Shown: in pieces, positions 25,295-39,200 of the stretch
How the letters are laid out: each line of letters starts with the position of its first letter
How positions within the stretch are numbered: the stretch's first letter is position 1
The notes under the pieces: generated by a model
What the model saw: only the letters and a program-made list of their open reading frames with translations
What the model was told of the DNA's origin: nothing
Databases searched by the model: none
Assembly: GCA_013399305.1 (NCBI GenBank)
Contig: VXAI01000013.1
Coordinates: 2,450,510-2,514,509 of the forward strand
Source of the DNA: Rostratula benghalensis
Lineage: Eukaryota; Chordata; Aves; Charadriiformes; Rostratulidae
DNA length: 64,000 nucleotides
Reading direction: 5' to 3'
Position numbers and translations under genes: made by a program

Positions 25295-27265
25295 GTGAGT
25301 GACTCCAGCACGGAATCACGGATGTTCACAGAGCACATTAGCTGCTCTGACTTCATCGCTATCAGTCGGGTCTCTGCTTTGCTGCACGGCCAGCTTCTTA
25401 ACCTTACCACTTTACCCAAACATTAGGTTCATTGAGAGGAACCTCACAAACATACAAGCAAAGAACAGAATGCCCCAACTGTTCTAGCTGCCTATTCACC
25501 AGTATAATAAACAGGAGAGAAAGCAGAATTGCTCACTCATTGCTGTAAATGCACACAATACTACTTAATCCTGCTGGGAAGCTTTGCGTGATTAAAAAGT
25601 TACAATACTCTGCTTCAGCAATTTAGAAGGGATCAGATGGCAAAAGGAGGGAGGAAAATGAAGAGGTATTACTTGTCACTGACAACTATTAAGCAATGCT
25701 TACAGGTCATGTTCAAACAAGTAAAACACTAAATGGGCTCAAATCTAGTCCTCCCTTCCACCTCGACATTTGTATGAGAAAACAGTATAACCGCACCTGT
25801 ATATGAAGTGTAAGTAAAAAGGAATATAACATATACAAATATAGTTTTAAGGAACTCTGTTGTGAGAGAGGTACACTGATTTGCTACCTGAAACTTTGTT
25901 GCCTTGGCTATACCTAAAATTACTTCCATATGAAACTCATTGTGATAGCTAAATGGGACCTGCAGTGTCTCCACATTCAGATCTTGTGGTAGCATTGCAA
26001 TGATTTTGTCTGTGCTATGGTCTCAAAATATGCTGATGCCCTATTGAATTCAGTTCAGGCGCAGTGACACCCCTCAGCACTGTGTTTTTCTAAGTCGATG
26101 TAGACCTTTCCTAGAACAGACAAACTGACCCAATGCTTCACTTTATCTAGGAAGAGTATAATCTTCCTACAAGCATCTAACTGGAAAATATCCCAAAGTG
26201 CAAAAATAAATTTATTCATTTATTTCACATGATAAATATGCATACAGTTTAACATTCTGTCTTAGGAGATCTATACTGACCATTGGCTGAGATCCTTTTC
26301 ACATGTAAAAATTATTAAAATAATGATCAACTACACTGAGTGAATAGTTTCTGGTTTCAACTACTCTCTCCCCAGCATTTTTGTGTTTGTGTTTTCCATT
26401 TGACAGTTCAGTCCTTTCTTCATGTTAAACTACTTTGTGATGGACCAAGAATTTGCATTTTGTCTTTATGCACTGTCAGAATTCCCATTGACTTCAAGTG
26501 GCCTTGAAGTCAGCGGAGCTGTCACATACATAAGTTATCACAGTGTCAGTCAGACCTTTAAACAGCAACCATCCCATCTAGCTAATTCTGCAGAAGAATT
26601 CAGTCATTTACAAGCTGCATTTTTGAACCCATGGATCCCATATTCTCAGGCAAAAGTTTCAAGAGGGTTGAGGACTGAAACTAAAACATCACATGTATCA
26701 TTAGGGCTCATCATGAAATTCAGCCCGCTTTCTGTATCTTTTAAAGGACAGCATTTTTATGAAGTTGTTAGGGACAATAGGATCAGTCCTGTAATAAACA
26801 GCATAGGAAGCATGAGTCCTTACTTATTTCCAAACATCCATCTCAGACACTCATCCTTCTAACAGTCTTTATATGGTATTTTATAATCTCATCATACTTG
26901 TATTACATGTATGAAAACAAACCAATTGCTATGGCAACATGCTGAGATGTTATTTACAGTGTTTTACACAAGCAAACAGGTTGGCAAACAACAGGGAGAA
27001 AATGGACATTAAATTAACTCAACTGAATTAAAAACCAAACATATAATGAAGCGAAAAAAGCCTTTATTACTAAACTGTGCTCGATGCTGAACGTCTCTGC
27101 CAGTTATCACTGAAGTGGCTCTATTTTCTACATAAATAAATGCAGCTGGCATAGTTTTAAAATGTTTCAATATTACTTTAAATATTTACAGCATAATTGA
27201 AAGAAGGATATACAGCAGAATTGACATGAGGTGACACAAAGCTATTTCATTAGGGAAAAGAGCAT

Positions 27266-27569
27266 CTGGGTCCTAAAGGAAGGATGGGGAGTGAGTTCTT
27301 ATCGGGGACTGTAGTAATAAGATGAGGGGTAATGGTTTTAAACTGGAAGAGGGGAGATTTAGGTTAGCTATTTCTTTACTTTAAGGGTGGTGAGACACTG
27401 GAACAGGTTGCACAGGGAAGTTGTGGGTAGCCCTTCCCTGGGAATGTTCAAGGCCAGGCTGGATGGGACTTTGAGCAACCTGGTCTGGTGGGAGGTGTCC
27501 CTGTCCATGGCAGGGGGGTTGGACCTAGACAAGCTTTAAGGTCCCTTCAAACACAAACCATTCCATGGT
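27266..27569 (+). mobile_element. CR1 LINE, 5'-truncated 3' end
   Basis: This copy shows the CR1 3' region: 'aagatgaggggtaatggttttaaactg', 'gagacactggaacaggttgc', 'caaggccaggctggatgggactttgagcaacctggtct', 'ggttggacctaga' and 'aaggtcccttc'. It ends at 'ccattccatgg', a decayed form of the ATTCTATG tail. It belongs to the same broad type as the minus-strand copies at 54046 and 61527, and differs in its 3' end from the 10340 copy. About 300 bp remain, with no coding capacity. Confidence 0.95.
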
Positions 27570-29383
27570 AATAATAATATATAAAAATTAAAAGAGAGAA
27601 GCAGAAAATTATAAGAAATCATTCTGACACCGTAGTTAACATCACTCTGAAGAATTACGTGATGAAGCCTGTCTTAATAAAGGAAAATGTATATGTATGC
27701 TATTTAACATATAAGTGGCTTGAGAGAGTGAAAAGAAAAAAAAGTCTGACATAACAATTCAATGAGTATTGTAAACTGGTGGCTACAAAGTGGCTTCTTA
27801 AGTGAAGCCACCTGCTAGATGGATCCTTTATCTCTTTGGTTAGATGACAGGACAGAATAAAACCTATCTTGCCACACATATGTTAAATGTGCATTAGCAG
27901 GTAATCTGATTAGGTGGAATTAGTACAGCATCTTTTGGACAAAGATTTTACATTGTTGAAATATGAAAAGGAATTTTAAAAGCTGCCTAACTGGAAAATA
28001 CATTAAATAAATAATATATGCTTTGAAATATGGATTGATACCTTGGATATGATCCAATGAATTTTGATCCTGGTTTTTTACATTTTGAAAGCTACAACAT
28101 CTTCTTACAACCTAGTAAAAATAGACAGGAAACAGGCAGAAATTTATTGCATAATGCATGTATATTTTGGGGGTAGTTTTTAGACAAACACAAAAAATTA
28201 CTTTAGTTAAACTAAGGACTGTTGCTTTTACAGCTACATTGAAATTTAGAAAGATATGGAATCAGACCTTGAGGTCTTTTTATATGCATTTAAGCTACAT
28301 TTATTCAATGCTGCCAAATTCACACTGCACTTACTATTTACACCATGTAACACTGATAACTTAGAAGAATGGCTGAGGAAGTTTTCTGAGATGCTTTATA
28401 TAGCCTGAATTATTTAAATAACACAGATAAATGGAAAGACTTGTTCTGCTTCTTTGCTGTGTCACAGACTGAAAGCAAACCTCTGCATTTAGCATCCTGG
28501 CATGGCAGCTCATCTATGATAGTAATTTAAACACAAAGTCTTCTCCCAGAAATTGAGGCAAATCCTGCTCTGAAATGTGCGTAGCCAGCTTTTGCCACGT
28601 TGCTGGCTGGTAACTGATTTTTGCTAAAAGTTACACTGCTTTAATGTTTCCAGTTTTGTGGTACACAGATTGGAAAGCTCCCAGCACGCATCCCTGTCCC
28701 AGTTGCTTGTGTGTGTCCCTCACACCACCTCCAGGCACAGCTGAGCTGACACAACTCCTTGCAGGGCTGCACTGTCACCAAGATCACTGAACTTACCTGG
28801 ATTGAACGTAAGGGAGTTTTTCTTCTTTTTTTTTTTTTTCTTTGTGGTATTTTTGACCTGCATTTGTTCATTGTTTCAGACAAGAGCTCAACCTCAGGAA
28901 AGCTTGCGTTGGCACAGCTGAGGGGATGAAGGAGTTGGGAATGCTTTAAACTGTCATTGTCACTGAAGCTGACATATTGTGAAGCTGCAGCTTGAGGACA
29001 GCAGCACGTGGTATTTTCCCATATGAAACCAATCTAGTACCCCATTAATGATTCTGTATCTCCAACAATACAACATTTTTGCTCATTGTAGTCAATGGGA
29101 ATTGGATTTGCACTGCTCAAAGCAAACATTTGGTAATAATCTGCAAAGCAACGAAAAAGAACCCACCCTAATTTAAAAAAAATTAACTGAAATGCATTGC
29201 AGAGATTTTCTTACAAGGAAAATAAAACATTTAATATAAATCCTAGTTTTTTGCTGTGTTTCTTTTAAAAAATCTTATTTCAAATCAGCAGTCTGTGACT
29301 TGAAGTGTCAATCATCCTGTATGTTTTTATGATTGATGGACATCAAAAAATGTACCATGCAGTCCAGAAAGAAACAGAGATTC

Positions 29384-29420
29384 AATCCTAATTTAAGGTA
29401 AAAAATCCTAATTTAAGGTA
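29384..29420 (+). repeat. 17-bp direct repeat, period 20
   Basis: AATCCTAATTTAAGGTA occurs at 29384-29400 and again at 29404-29420, separated by AAA. A small perfect tandem duplication, so probably recent. Confidence 0.95.
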
Positions 29421-30590
29421 TTTTACTGTGTTCTAAAGGAGTACTGGAAAACCTGGTGTGGGAATCAACTGAAAATACCTGAAATATAAGGATTTACTTA
29501 AGACCAGTCAGAATGGTTATTTGGAAAGTATGACTTGTCAAACCAGCATGATTTCTCAGCTGTTCATTTTGAGGCAAAGTGCCTGACAAAGATCTTTTTC
29601 ATTCACTTTTTCATTTCCATCTGCCTCTGAGTTGCATAACATAAGCTGTCAGAACATTGGGGTTTAACTTCCTACTGCATAACACTTTTTTTTTTCTCCA
29701 GAGCTCTATATGATATCAGCAAGATGCACATTGAAGAGATTATGATTCGGTTATAGGTAGATCTCAGCATGGGACACCCGTTTAATTTTGATCAGTATCA
29801 GCACACTATGCTATTCAGCACTTATTCTGTCATTGATCAAGAATTAAACACAATATTGATTCTAATGTAATTTGCAAATCACTAAGAAAGAACAGGGATA
29901 ATTAGTGGACCAAAACAATCACACAAAACATTCCTATATTGCTTGGTAAATTCACAGAATACATTTAAATACCACTAAATGTAATGTGAAAAAATCTAGA
30001 AAGATGCAGACTATGCTTACAGTATGAAGGACTGTATCCTGGAAAGCTGAGATTCTACTGGATAGTGCTGGATGAGCAATTTGACATGCATTCTCAGTGG
30101 TTTGCATAACATTCTTCCACGACAACAACAACAAAAAAAAGGGCATATTTATAAGACTGCATAGTCAGTTGAGACTAGTACTGAAATGTGGCATGACATT
30201 TTCTTATTGCTATTTTTTAAAAATGACATTGACAAATCATCCAGAAAATAAGCCATAAAGATATTTAAGGGTGGAAGGAAATGCCTCACTGTGAGAGACT
30301 GTAACAAGTCCATCTGTTTACTTTATAAAAAAGCAGACTGAAAGGGGATCTGAATGTATTGTATAAAACCTTCATGTGGAGCAATATACTGAGGAGTTTC
30401 TAATCCAGCAGCAAAAAAATGAAACCAGACAAATTCAAATGAGAAATTAAGAGCGCTCTTCTGACATTGGCACTGATAAGTTGATGAAGAAAACTACCAA
30501 GCGAAAAGGTATGTTCTGTAACTGTTGATCTCCTTGGTGATAAGTCTGCCTCAAAAAACAAGATATGGTTCAGCAGCACCCCTGTTTCAG

Positions 30591-30638
30591 GCCAGAGCAT
30601 ACCCTGCTGGGTGGAATCTCTCCATCTATCATATCAAG
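30591..30638 (+). other. Weak candidate mini-exon
   Basis: An acceptor-like 'cacccctgtttcag' ends at 30590 and a donor AAG then GTAAAA begins at 30639. The 48 bp between are open in phase 0 to phase 0 and read ARAYPAGWNLSIYHIK. The donor is not optimal, and short open segments between AG and GT are frequent by chance. It is listed mainly because its phase fits between the candidates at 25152 and 41584. Confidence 0.15.
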
Positions 30639-31236
30639 GTAAAATACACGATCCATATCTTCTTTGTGCTTTACACCGTAAAAATGCCTGCTTTCAGCTC
30701 CTGGGGGCTTTTGCATGCCATCACCCAACCACAAGAAAATCTATTGTCCACTGGAAACTGAACTGTTATTCTTAACATTGTTTTCAGTGTTACTTTTAGC
30801 AAGGTACAAATAGTGTTTTTTAAAAATAACATATGTGTTGTAATTGATAATTTAAGTATGATATACTCTAAATTGTACAAATACACAAATGAGTATTTTT
30901 AACAGCTATATTGTAAGCTGAGGCCTTTAACAATTGTGCTCTAGAAACCAACTGACATTAAAATACCAGTCAAATAGTGCTTACTTTAGCCTCAGAAAGA
31001 CGCTGTGGGCCACAAAATTCCTCAAGACATTGGGTATTGCCATGGCTGGATTTGGGTTCAAGGCTCTTGTCCTGGAATTCACCCACCCCACATAGGCTGT
31101 ACATCATGAAGGCTGGGGTGCGACGTGCGCTGGAACAGGAATGTGACAGCCAGCAAAAAGAGCAAAGCAGAGGACTAAGTTGGTCAGAAAGGAATATTAG
31201 AGAGTATGAAAAATGAAATTCTGCCCTTCCCTGGAC

Positions 31237-31317
31237 TTTGACATATATGCAAGACCGGGCTTTCCATCTGACTGCTGTTTCTGAACATACATGTCCAAGC
31301 TTTCTCTCTGACAGCTG
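31237..31317 (+). repeat. Diverged ~40-bp tandem duplication
   Basis: The units 31237-31277 and 31278-31317 align along their length. Both end in a CTG-ACNGCTG core (CTGACTGCTG versus CTGACAGCTG), preceded by a GCTTTC block and an ACATATATG/ACATACATG block. Divergence is high, so the duplication is old. Confidence 0.6.
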
Positions 31318-34006
31318 TCCAAGGAGGAGCTGATGGAGGTGCCACTACACGTTTCTCAAACTGCAAGGTTTGATGCCACCCACCACTCCAGATGAAATTC
31401 TATCACTGCAGAGAGAAATACAAGAATTCAGATAGGATACAGAGGCACAAAAGAGCATGACTGACACCTCCTGATGCAGAATCGGAAAGGGCTTGGTCAA
31501 GAGGGACATATAACCTATTTTAGGTGTATTTCTTAGTTCCAACTGCAGTCTAAGCCCGAGCTCTTTCCAAAATCTAGTTACACCTCTCCACATTGTTCCA
31601 GTATGTATTCGATCTGCCTGGGTAATGCACATTGACAGAAAAGATTTCTGGCATTCCTGCCTGCTTCATACTGTCAAAAAGGCAAATGAGATACATGAGA
31701 ATGGCCAGGGCATGCCAAGCTCCATTCACACTTCAAATAAGCATACCACAGAGTGTCTGCAATGTCCCCAAGGCCCTTCTTTCCCTCCCTCTCTTTTCTC
31801 CTAGATAATGATGAGCAAAACAGATTTTGAAAATACCTGGAAGCACGACTTCATACAATGGATAAATGTTTTTATAACCCTTTAAGCAAAGCAGATTGAT
31901 TAGCTTACTAAAAAAGAAGCACTTCTACACACAATATTTCATTAAAGAACTAAAATGATAACTTCTTTCACAAATAAAATAGCATCTCCTTGAAAATTAT
32001 ATTCTACAAAAATGCGGTGGGTGACATTTTGCAAAAGTGACAAAACATTTTGCTTTGACAAAACCTTGAGAACATTTTATTTTATGGTTCAGAGGTTTAT
32101 AGTCATGGATTCATATTTTCAAGGCCAAAAGGCCCCATTAGATGTGTTTCATAACACACGTATTTGAATTACACATCCTTACTCTTTTGTGGTTTTCAAC
32201 AATTTCTGTTCTTCCTAACACTTATCTTTCACGGAGGCATCAAGTCTTGAGCTGAAGAACTATGGATGTTGTTTGATTTCTTTTTATGTTTTCCATTTTG
32301 ATTTGAAAACCATTGTAACTTCAGTAATTTTTATGGACATTTGGAATATTTAAAATACTTGAAAAGGGACTGTACATATTACATACTTGCTGAAACAGTA
32401 GCTAATTTTTTAATTCTGGAGGGTTAGAGGCAAAGATACAAACAAGAAAAGTTATTTGAAAAGTAAAAAGCGTGTAGATATAAATGGAGAGTAGCTTTTA
32501 CTTGGTTTAAAGCCATGTGCACTGTCCAATCAGGTTTTGGGTTTTTTGCTTTGATTTTTAGTAGTTATTCAGATAAACAGTGATAATTCATGGAATGTTT
32601 TGTCAAGCAGGCCCACCTTAATACTGTGTATGTGCAAAATTATGTAGCCTTTCAGATTCCCAGTTGCATGTACACACTGAGATCTAACACATGCCTGCCT
32701 TGGGGATATTTCAAACTTGTCTGGGGCGACACTGCAAATTAGATCTCCTAAAGATCATTAAAGCTCTGTGTGCAGACAATGAGTTTCCTTCAAATTTTCA
32801 CCTTTACATAAAAAAGCTTTTATGCACATGCCTGTCTTTCCCAATAGGTGTGAAACTTTATGTATATCAAATGAAGATGGGAGATGAATAGCAACCAAAT
32901 TAAAAATTGTGAATTGAATTCAGATCTTGAATAAACTGTAATCAAACTTCTACTGACCAGCAGTTAGAGTAGATGTAGCTAAAAATGTTTTAGCAGTTAA
33001 AGTAGGAGCACAAACTATTTCAAGTTCTTTTTAATTTTTTTCTTTAACATCAATCTGCTAAGAAGCTCAAATGCTTAATTGATGTGATAATATAATTCAT
33101 GTTTCTTCGTCTATGGGTAAAGATTTATGCAATAAAGAAATGCTAATAATTTGAGAAATGTTTTGGATAACTTCCTTAGTGGTCTTAATTTGTGGCTTTA
33201 AATAGGACAATAAAGGAAGGGTTTAACAATAGCTGCTTTAATGTGACTTAAAAACTTCATGGACCTCATCCAGGATACGGAATGCAAGGAATTTCTGTGC
33301 TGCCCTTCTAGTGTTCAGTGGAATGAACGAACAGAAAAATATTTACCAATAAAAATGCACAGTCACAGCCCACCAATGTATTTTTAACATTCTCTGCCTG
33401 TTGGTAGATTTTTATCTTCTGCCTGATAGATGAAAATGGACCCTGAAAAGAACGATTAATTACTTTCTGCCATATGTTAATATACCAACAGAATCAAATG
33501 CAGTTTTGTTTTATGTATTTTTAGTATTAGCTTTCCATACACTTTAGAGTTTTCACACATTAAAGATGTTCTGAGTCTTCATAAAAAAAGCTGTTCTCTA
33601 GAAAGCTATTTCTATTTATGCCCAATGCATTATATTACCAATAACACCAATGAGAGAGTCTGGTAAGAATTTAAAATAAATGTGTCAACTCCTTTCTGAC
33701 ACCCAATATTAACAACTGCCCTTGGAAATTATTCTAAGCAATATACACCTTGACTGCAAAACAATGGATTAACTTTTTAGTAAAACACCTAGTAATCTTG
33801 TAGTCGCACTTTCTAAACAGTCTAAAACACACATGAAGTTTTACAGAATAATACACAGTCTACACCTGAATGAGTTTCCAATGTTTAAGATGTACCTTAG
33901 GTTTAGCTAAAAGGAGAGGGGCACCCAAGAAGAAAAAAAAAAAAGAATTTTAGGAAAGATGTTATTCTGAGAATTCATTTGGTGGCTCAGCAAAGCAAAG
34001 ATGAGC

Positions 34007-34054
34007 TTTATATATATGATATATTGTATATATTATATATTTTATATATATGAT
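34007..34054. repeat. (TA)n-rich microsatellite
   Basis: Interrupted TATA/ATAT units with TGATATAT and TGTATATAT interruptions. Simple sequence without coding potential. Confidence 0.9.
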
Positions 34055-36119
34055 TTCAAATTTCTTGTCTACCAAAATAAAAGTTTTATCAGATTTTTAC
34101 TTACAATCATAACTTAGGATGCACACAGGGAAAAAAAGAAATACCCAAAGAATTTCGACCTAACTTGTCATACTACTACTAATCCATTGAATTTTTTTTA
34201 TTGCTAACATTTGGATGTAGATTAAATTAAAATCAATAAGAAAGACATTGGCAAAAATCATAATTGCAGGTTCTTTGGTAGGGGAACAAGGTTTAGGAAA
34301 TTCAGATTGTTGTCACAGATTATGTTTAGGAGCCTAAATATTGTATGGGTGTGCAAACATCTGTCCAGGACAATAGATTGCTGTCCAGCTTCAAGAACAA
34401 GCAAAACCTGCCATTGTTTTTACCTAACTTTTTAACAATGCTCCCAAGCTAAGCTTTATGTTTGGAATATGGAAGATATAATCATATGGAAAGAATTAAT
34501 ATTTAACAATGTAAGATATTTTTATCATATTCATTGTTTTATACAATGGTTGTTTTAATTAGACAGTAAAATTAAAGGAAGTCACAAAAAACCCCACATA
34601 AGGCTATTTTTTTCAGATAATGTAGACATAGAAGTATATCCATGTGCAATTATTGCAGTTGCATGAACAAATCAGAAAACTGCATACACAGACACTGTGA
34701 ATTATGCCCATTTGCAGATATAATTATCCTGTCTGTATATCTGTTAGGATAATTGCCTGCACGTACGAATTAGGCGTGCATTTGTATTTGCATTTTAAAC
34801 ATGCGTACATATGGCTAAACAGTCACAAAATCAAGCTCTAAATCTGTAACCTATCATTTATGAGAGACGTTATAGACTTAATCAAAACATGAAGAATTGA
34901 AGTAATGGAAAGAACATGGAAATTCTGTCTACTATATTTGCAAATCTTTGTAGGCCTGAAGAACATTCTTTCATAATCTTTACCTGCCTGAAAATAATCT
35001 TTAGCTTTTGAAGCAGACAAAAGTGATTTTCCATTTTGTCCAGACAATTATTTTCCATGCAATATTGCAGAGAGAGTCATGGTCAGAATTAACCTTACAA
35101 GTTCCTCTCTCCATCTCTTGCTCCTACAGCTGCAACATGCCTTTTTATTTGGATACACAGTGTCTGTGCTCAAGGACCAGTGTTCTACTGGTGTAAACTG
35201 CAATAGGATGGCTAATTGTGGCCGGTATACCCCTTTCCCAGGTTATAGAAGGTGATCCCTGACAAATCAAACCTGTTGATTATCCTGCTGATGTTTCGTT
35301 GCATTCCGAACACACTGAAACAACTATAAAAACAACAAAACCTCAGCTTTTGCTGGGCTTTTTTACCCCCCATATTCTTATTTGGTTTTAATATTGAGTC
35401 AGTCAGCTTAGCAGCTACCTTAATACACAGTTTGGAAACAGGATTCTCTCATGTTATATCATCAGCATTCAGCATTCTCAAGTGTCCCTGAAACAGAGCG
35501 TTCTCAATATTTATGTATCACATCTCTATTATGTCAGTTCTTTACTTACTTTCATGTATACATTACATCATTAAGTGCTTCTTAACATTGCTCCAAATTC
35601 TTTCCTAGAGCTGTTGAATTTTCTCACATTCCAGCAAAAAGCACTCCGGCTAGAGTCTCAATCTTGATTGAATCCACAAGTATTCCCCCTTTATATAAGA
35701 AGGGTAACGTTTCTGCCAGTGTAACTACTTGGCTGAAGAGTACAGATCGCGAGTGTCATTACACAAATTGAAGTGAGCATTTCCTCTGTAACTTCAGTTT
35801 CTTTATTTTTACATTCACTTTTTTTTACAAGCATACTTACTGAAAAAGTCCCATAATACATAATGCATTCAATTTGTAGGATGCCATATTCATCCCTCAT
35901 TTATCATAGATGTTGCAATTCCACTATTGGTTGAATATCACCCTAAGTGAATCACATTTTATACACCATGTAGCATGTTTTTTTATATTTCAGATAAGAT
36001 TACAACCTACAGAAATGTGGACTGTGAGTTTGTATAATACAGAATAGTTTATTTTTTTATTCTAAAAGGTTAATGAAAATTAACTCAGGAAATTTTCAGC
36101 TGTTTTTATCTGCAGAAGG

Positions 36120-36155
36120 GAGTTCACATGTCCAGGAGCTCAAGAGTTCACATGT
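36120..36155 (+). repeat. 12-bp direct repeat, period 24
   Basis: GAGTTCACATGT-type words occur at 36121-36131 (preceded by G) and 36144-36155. A short duplication of no evident function. Confidence 0.7.
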
Positions 36156-36263
36156 ACTCTGAGTGCACATCTTTGTCCAGTTTTAGGACTGAGACTACTT
36201 GTAGGCTGCTTGCTTCAAAAATTGCTTTGCAAGAGTACTGAGAACACACATGAAAAAGCATGA

Positions 36264-36285
36264 TTTTTTTTTAAAAAAAAAAAAA
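36264..36285. repeat. T9A13 self-complementary homopolymer junction
   Basis: Nine T followed by thirteen A, of the same type as the tract at 3757-3779. Confidence 0.85.
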
Positions 36286-39200
36286 GCTTTCATTTTAAAA
36301 GACTAATCATAAATCGGGACTTGTAAAATAATTTAGGACTCTCTTCCCATTGAGGTCTCATGATAAAATGAAACTTTTTGGTTTTGTAATCCTCTAGCCA
36401 GCAGCTGTAGTAACACCAGAAAGCTTATCTTTGTCTTTTTTAATTCATGGCCTTTCAAATACTATGTTAATGCCCTTTGCAGGTAAAGCCTGCACCTCTC
36501 ACTCAGTGAAACCTCTGTGATCAAAATGTTGTTGTGGGCAAAATATGGAATGTAGGAGAAAAACATAGGCAGAACAATGAGTTTTTCATGCAGGTTTTTC
36601 CTTTGAAGATACCAACGTAGAACCTGTTAAAAATTAAACACATAACCCAGTTAATACTGTATTATTGACTAGGAGTTGTCTCTCCATGACAACAATAGTT
36701 TCAGATTTTTCTCCTCCAATCATCATTTCTCATTTATGTCTGGGAAGGCAAGAAGATAAATGAATTCTTTGGGATCCCCAACCTAACATTTCTGAAAACC
36801 ATGAAACATTTTAAAACCCTTAAATTGCTTGTAGTTGTGACTCTTGCATACACACATCTATCTTAAAATATTTGTATGTATAGGGGTATGTTTTAGTATG
36901 TTTATCATGAAATATAGAAAGTTTTGGAACATTAGCATGATCTAGGATACTACGTTCAATAAACATTATAGTAGAAAAAAATAAGGTAACAGGAGTCATC
37001 AAAACAGCACCACTCAAAAGTACATGAATTGGATTAGGAATAAAAGGAAACCAAGTGTTTATTAAACAGTGAAGATAAAGAATAATTTTAAAAGTCTTGC
37101 ATTTAGTAGTGTCTGCATAGTATCATAACTCTGATTTGTTATTTCATCAGTTCGTAAATATCAAGAGAGGACCCAAGGGTCAGTTCATGTGCACTGACTG
37201 GCAGTTCAACACTCTTTTTCTTTACTTTTCTTCTTTAAACACTGAATCAAACTGAGAACAAAGGCTGGACATTTTTACATTTGAGGAAATAAATGATTAA
37301 ATTTTACAGTAAAGGTCAATGTATGACCTGCAAAAAGTGTCAGATTGACAACACTGAAAACCAGAATCCTAGTTTATCCACAGAATTGATGTTGTTCAGC
37401 AGCAATTACACATGCTAGTTCAGATTTTCCTGCCAACTTGAAATGGCGTGATACCTCTACTGTGTACAGAAAAGAACTGCTTCATCCAAGGGAAAAAAGA
37501 GGTTGCTACTTTCTATCCTATTAAAAAATCATACAACCTATTATACCAATAAACAGTCCAAGTACAGCCAAAGACACATAAAATCACAATAATTTTTATG
37601 ATTTTCTATTTGTGATGACTTTTCAATGCACAAAGAATAACACACACACCATACGCCCTCCCCTCCCTGTTTTTAATGTCCTCATCCCATCCTTAAAAGA
37701 AAAGAGAAAACTTTTTTTTAAAAAAACAGTGTTGAGGTAGCAGGGTGAGGCAGGGGTGTGAAAAAGAAAAAGGTTGAAGAATAAGTAGAACAGAATAGAG
37801 AGAGTCTAATACAAGATGCATTTTTTTCTAAATGGAAAAAAAAAACTGATTATATGAGTTGAAAGACTGCTTTACAGTCTTATATGTCATCTGACACAAT
37901 TTGTGTTTATTCTCTACTATTACTGCCCATAACTTACAGACTTCATGAGGCCTTCTGTATCAAATTCAAATACAGATCCTATGTTTTTTCGTGTATTTCC
38001 TGGTAATATTTTGCCTTGATCCCATCCTGCCTCTAGGAAAATCCATGAAGATGAAATTCAACACCAACTGAAAAAAAAAAGTTGTGTATTTTCTTTTTAT
38101 AAACAAGTTAAATGAAGCTTGGTCATTGCATAGTGATGGTTAATTGTTGTGTTCTTCCCTCTGTGAACTTTTGGAAAGAAAGTTCAATATTGGTGAAAAG
38201 GGAGTTGGGCACAAGACTATCAGAGGCCTTCTCACTCACGTAGTTATTGCAGACAACCATATCATATAATCTCTTTTGGAAACTAAATAGATTCTGCCCT
38301 ATAATTAATGAAATTGATTCCATTATTTTTATTAGAAGTACATTCCTCTGATAGTTGTTCTAATTTCTAACTTAAATTTCATATTAACCCTTTGGTTCTG
38401 TGCCAGCAATGTCCTTTATATTAATTAGTTCTTCTCCCTCCCTGCTGTTTGTTCCCCTCTGATGCATTTGCAAAGAGCAATCATATCTCTTTTCACTCTC
38501 CATTCTGTAAGTCTAACCCAAATTTTTTTAATTTGCTATTGTTATACACACCCTCTAGTCCACTGATCACCCTTGAACTGAAGTTCCTTTTAGTTCTTCA
38601 GCACAGAGATTTATTTCTGTATTTTAATACTTCATCCCATTTCTGTTATCTCAGTTGTGTTTTGTGCCAGTAATCTACTTCTTCCTGCAAGATATGCCAG
38701 ATCACTTCTGATTTGATGATGATTACCAACTTTGGGTGTTCAACATATTTAACAAGCATTAGTGACTTCAGCACAAAAAAAGAAAATCAATGAAAGTATT
38801 AAGTAAGAATGGTTCTAAGACTGAGCCTTCAGCAAATTCAGTCATAACTCTCTTCAGTATTTTTCTTAATGATAACTTCGCGTCATGCTCTTTTTCAACC
38901 AGGTTTATGTTCTAGTCTTAGTACTGATCCCTTTTCTTAGGAGGTACTATAGCATATGCTTTACTGAATTAGAGGTAGATTAAATCTACTGTTTCCCTTG
39001 TCTAAAAGTAACAGTTCTTCTATAAATGAACAATACCTGGTTGGATTAGCACAATCAACCTACAACAAATTCATTTAATATTTTCTCTGTTTTCAACAGA
39101 GCATTCCATCATTCTTTCCCTCAAATGGTTTTATAAACTTGCATAAAACAGAGGTTGGGTGAATTATTTTATATTTGTCCAAACTATTGCCGCCTTATTA

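Larger units (their letters stand above)
10711..27265. other. Long non-coding stretch, mostly unique sequence
   Basis: About 16.5 kb without a recognised gene. It is AT-rich, with slightly more GC-rich patches near 12.7-13.2, 16.35-16.6, 17.7-18.2 and 22.0-22.4 kb that stay open in short frames on both strands without any domain signature. Specific items inside it (the simple repeat at 12.5 kb, the hairpin at 17.9 kb, poly-T at 20.7 kb, the exon-like segment at 25.15 kb) are given separately. The one N in the window is at 21881. Confidence 0.6.

Noticed and set aside
26422..26862. Plus-strand open frame of 146 codons
   Set aside because: No domain, no start context and no splice signals. It overlaps what may be an ancient repeat word at 26480.
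28641..28883. Minus-strand open frame ending near a strong donor (CCAG then GTAAGT, from 28796 downward)
   Set aside because: The frame is mostly a Lys/Arg run translated from a poly-T tract, and no first exon or acceptor is convincing.
29702..29756. Acceptor-like tract followed by ALYDISKMHIEEIMIRL and a stop
   Set aside because: Only 17 codons to an in-frame TAG and the downstream GTAGAT is a poor donor. Protein-like appearance alone is not support.
35994..36023. 30-bp micro-exon between TTTCAG and GTGAGT
   Set aside because: Very short open segments between good splice words are expected by chance. No conservation evidence is available.
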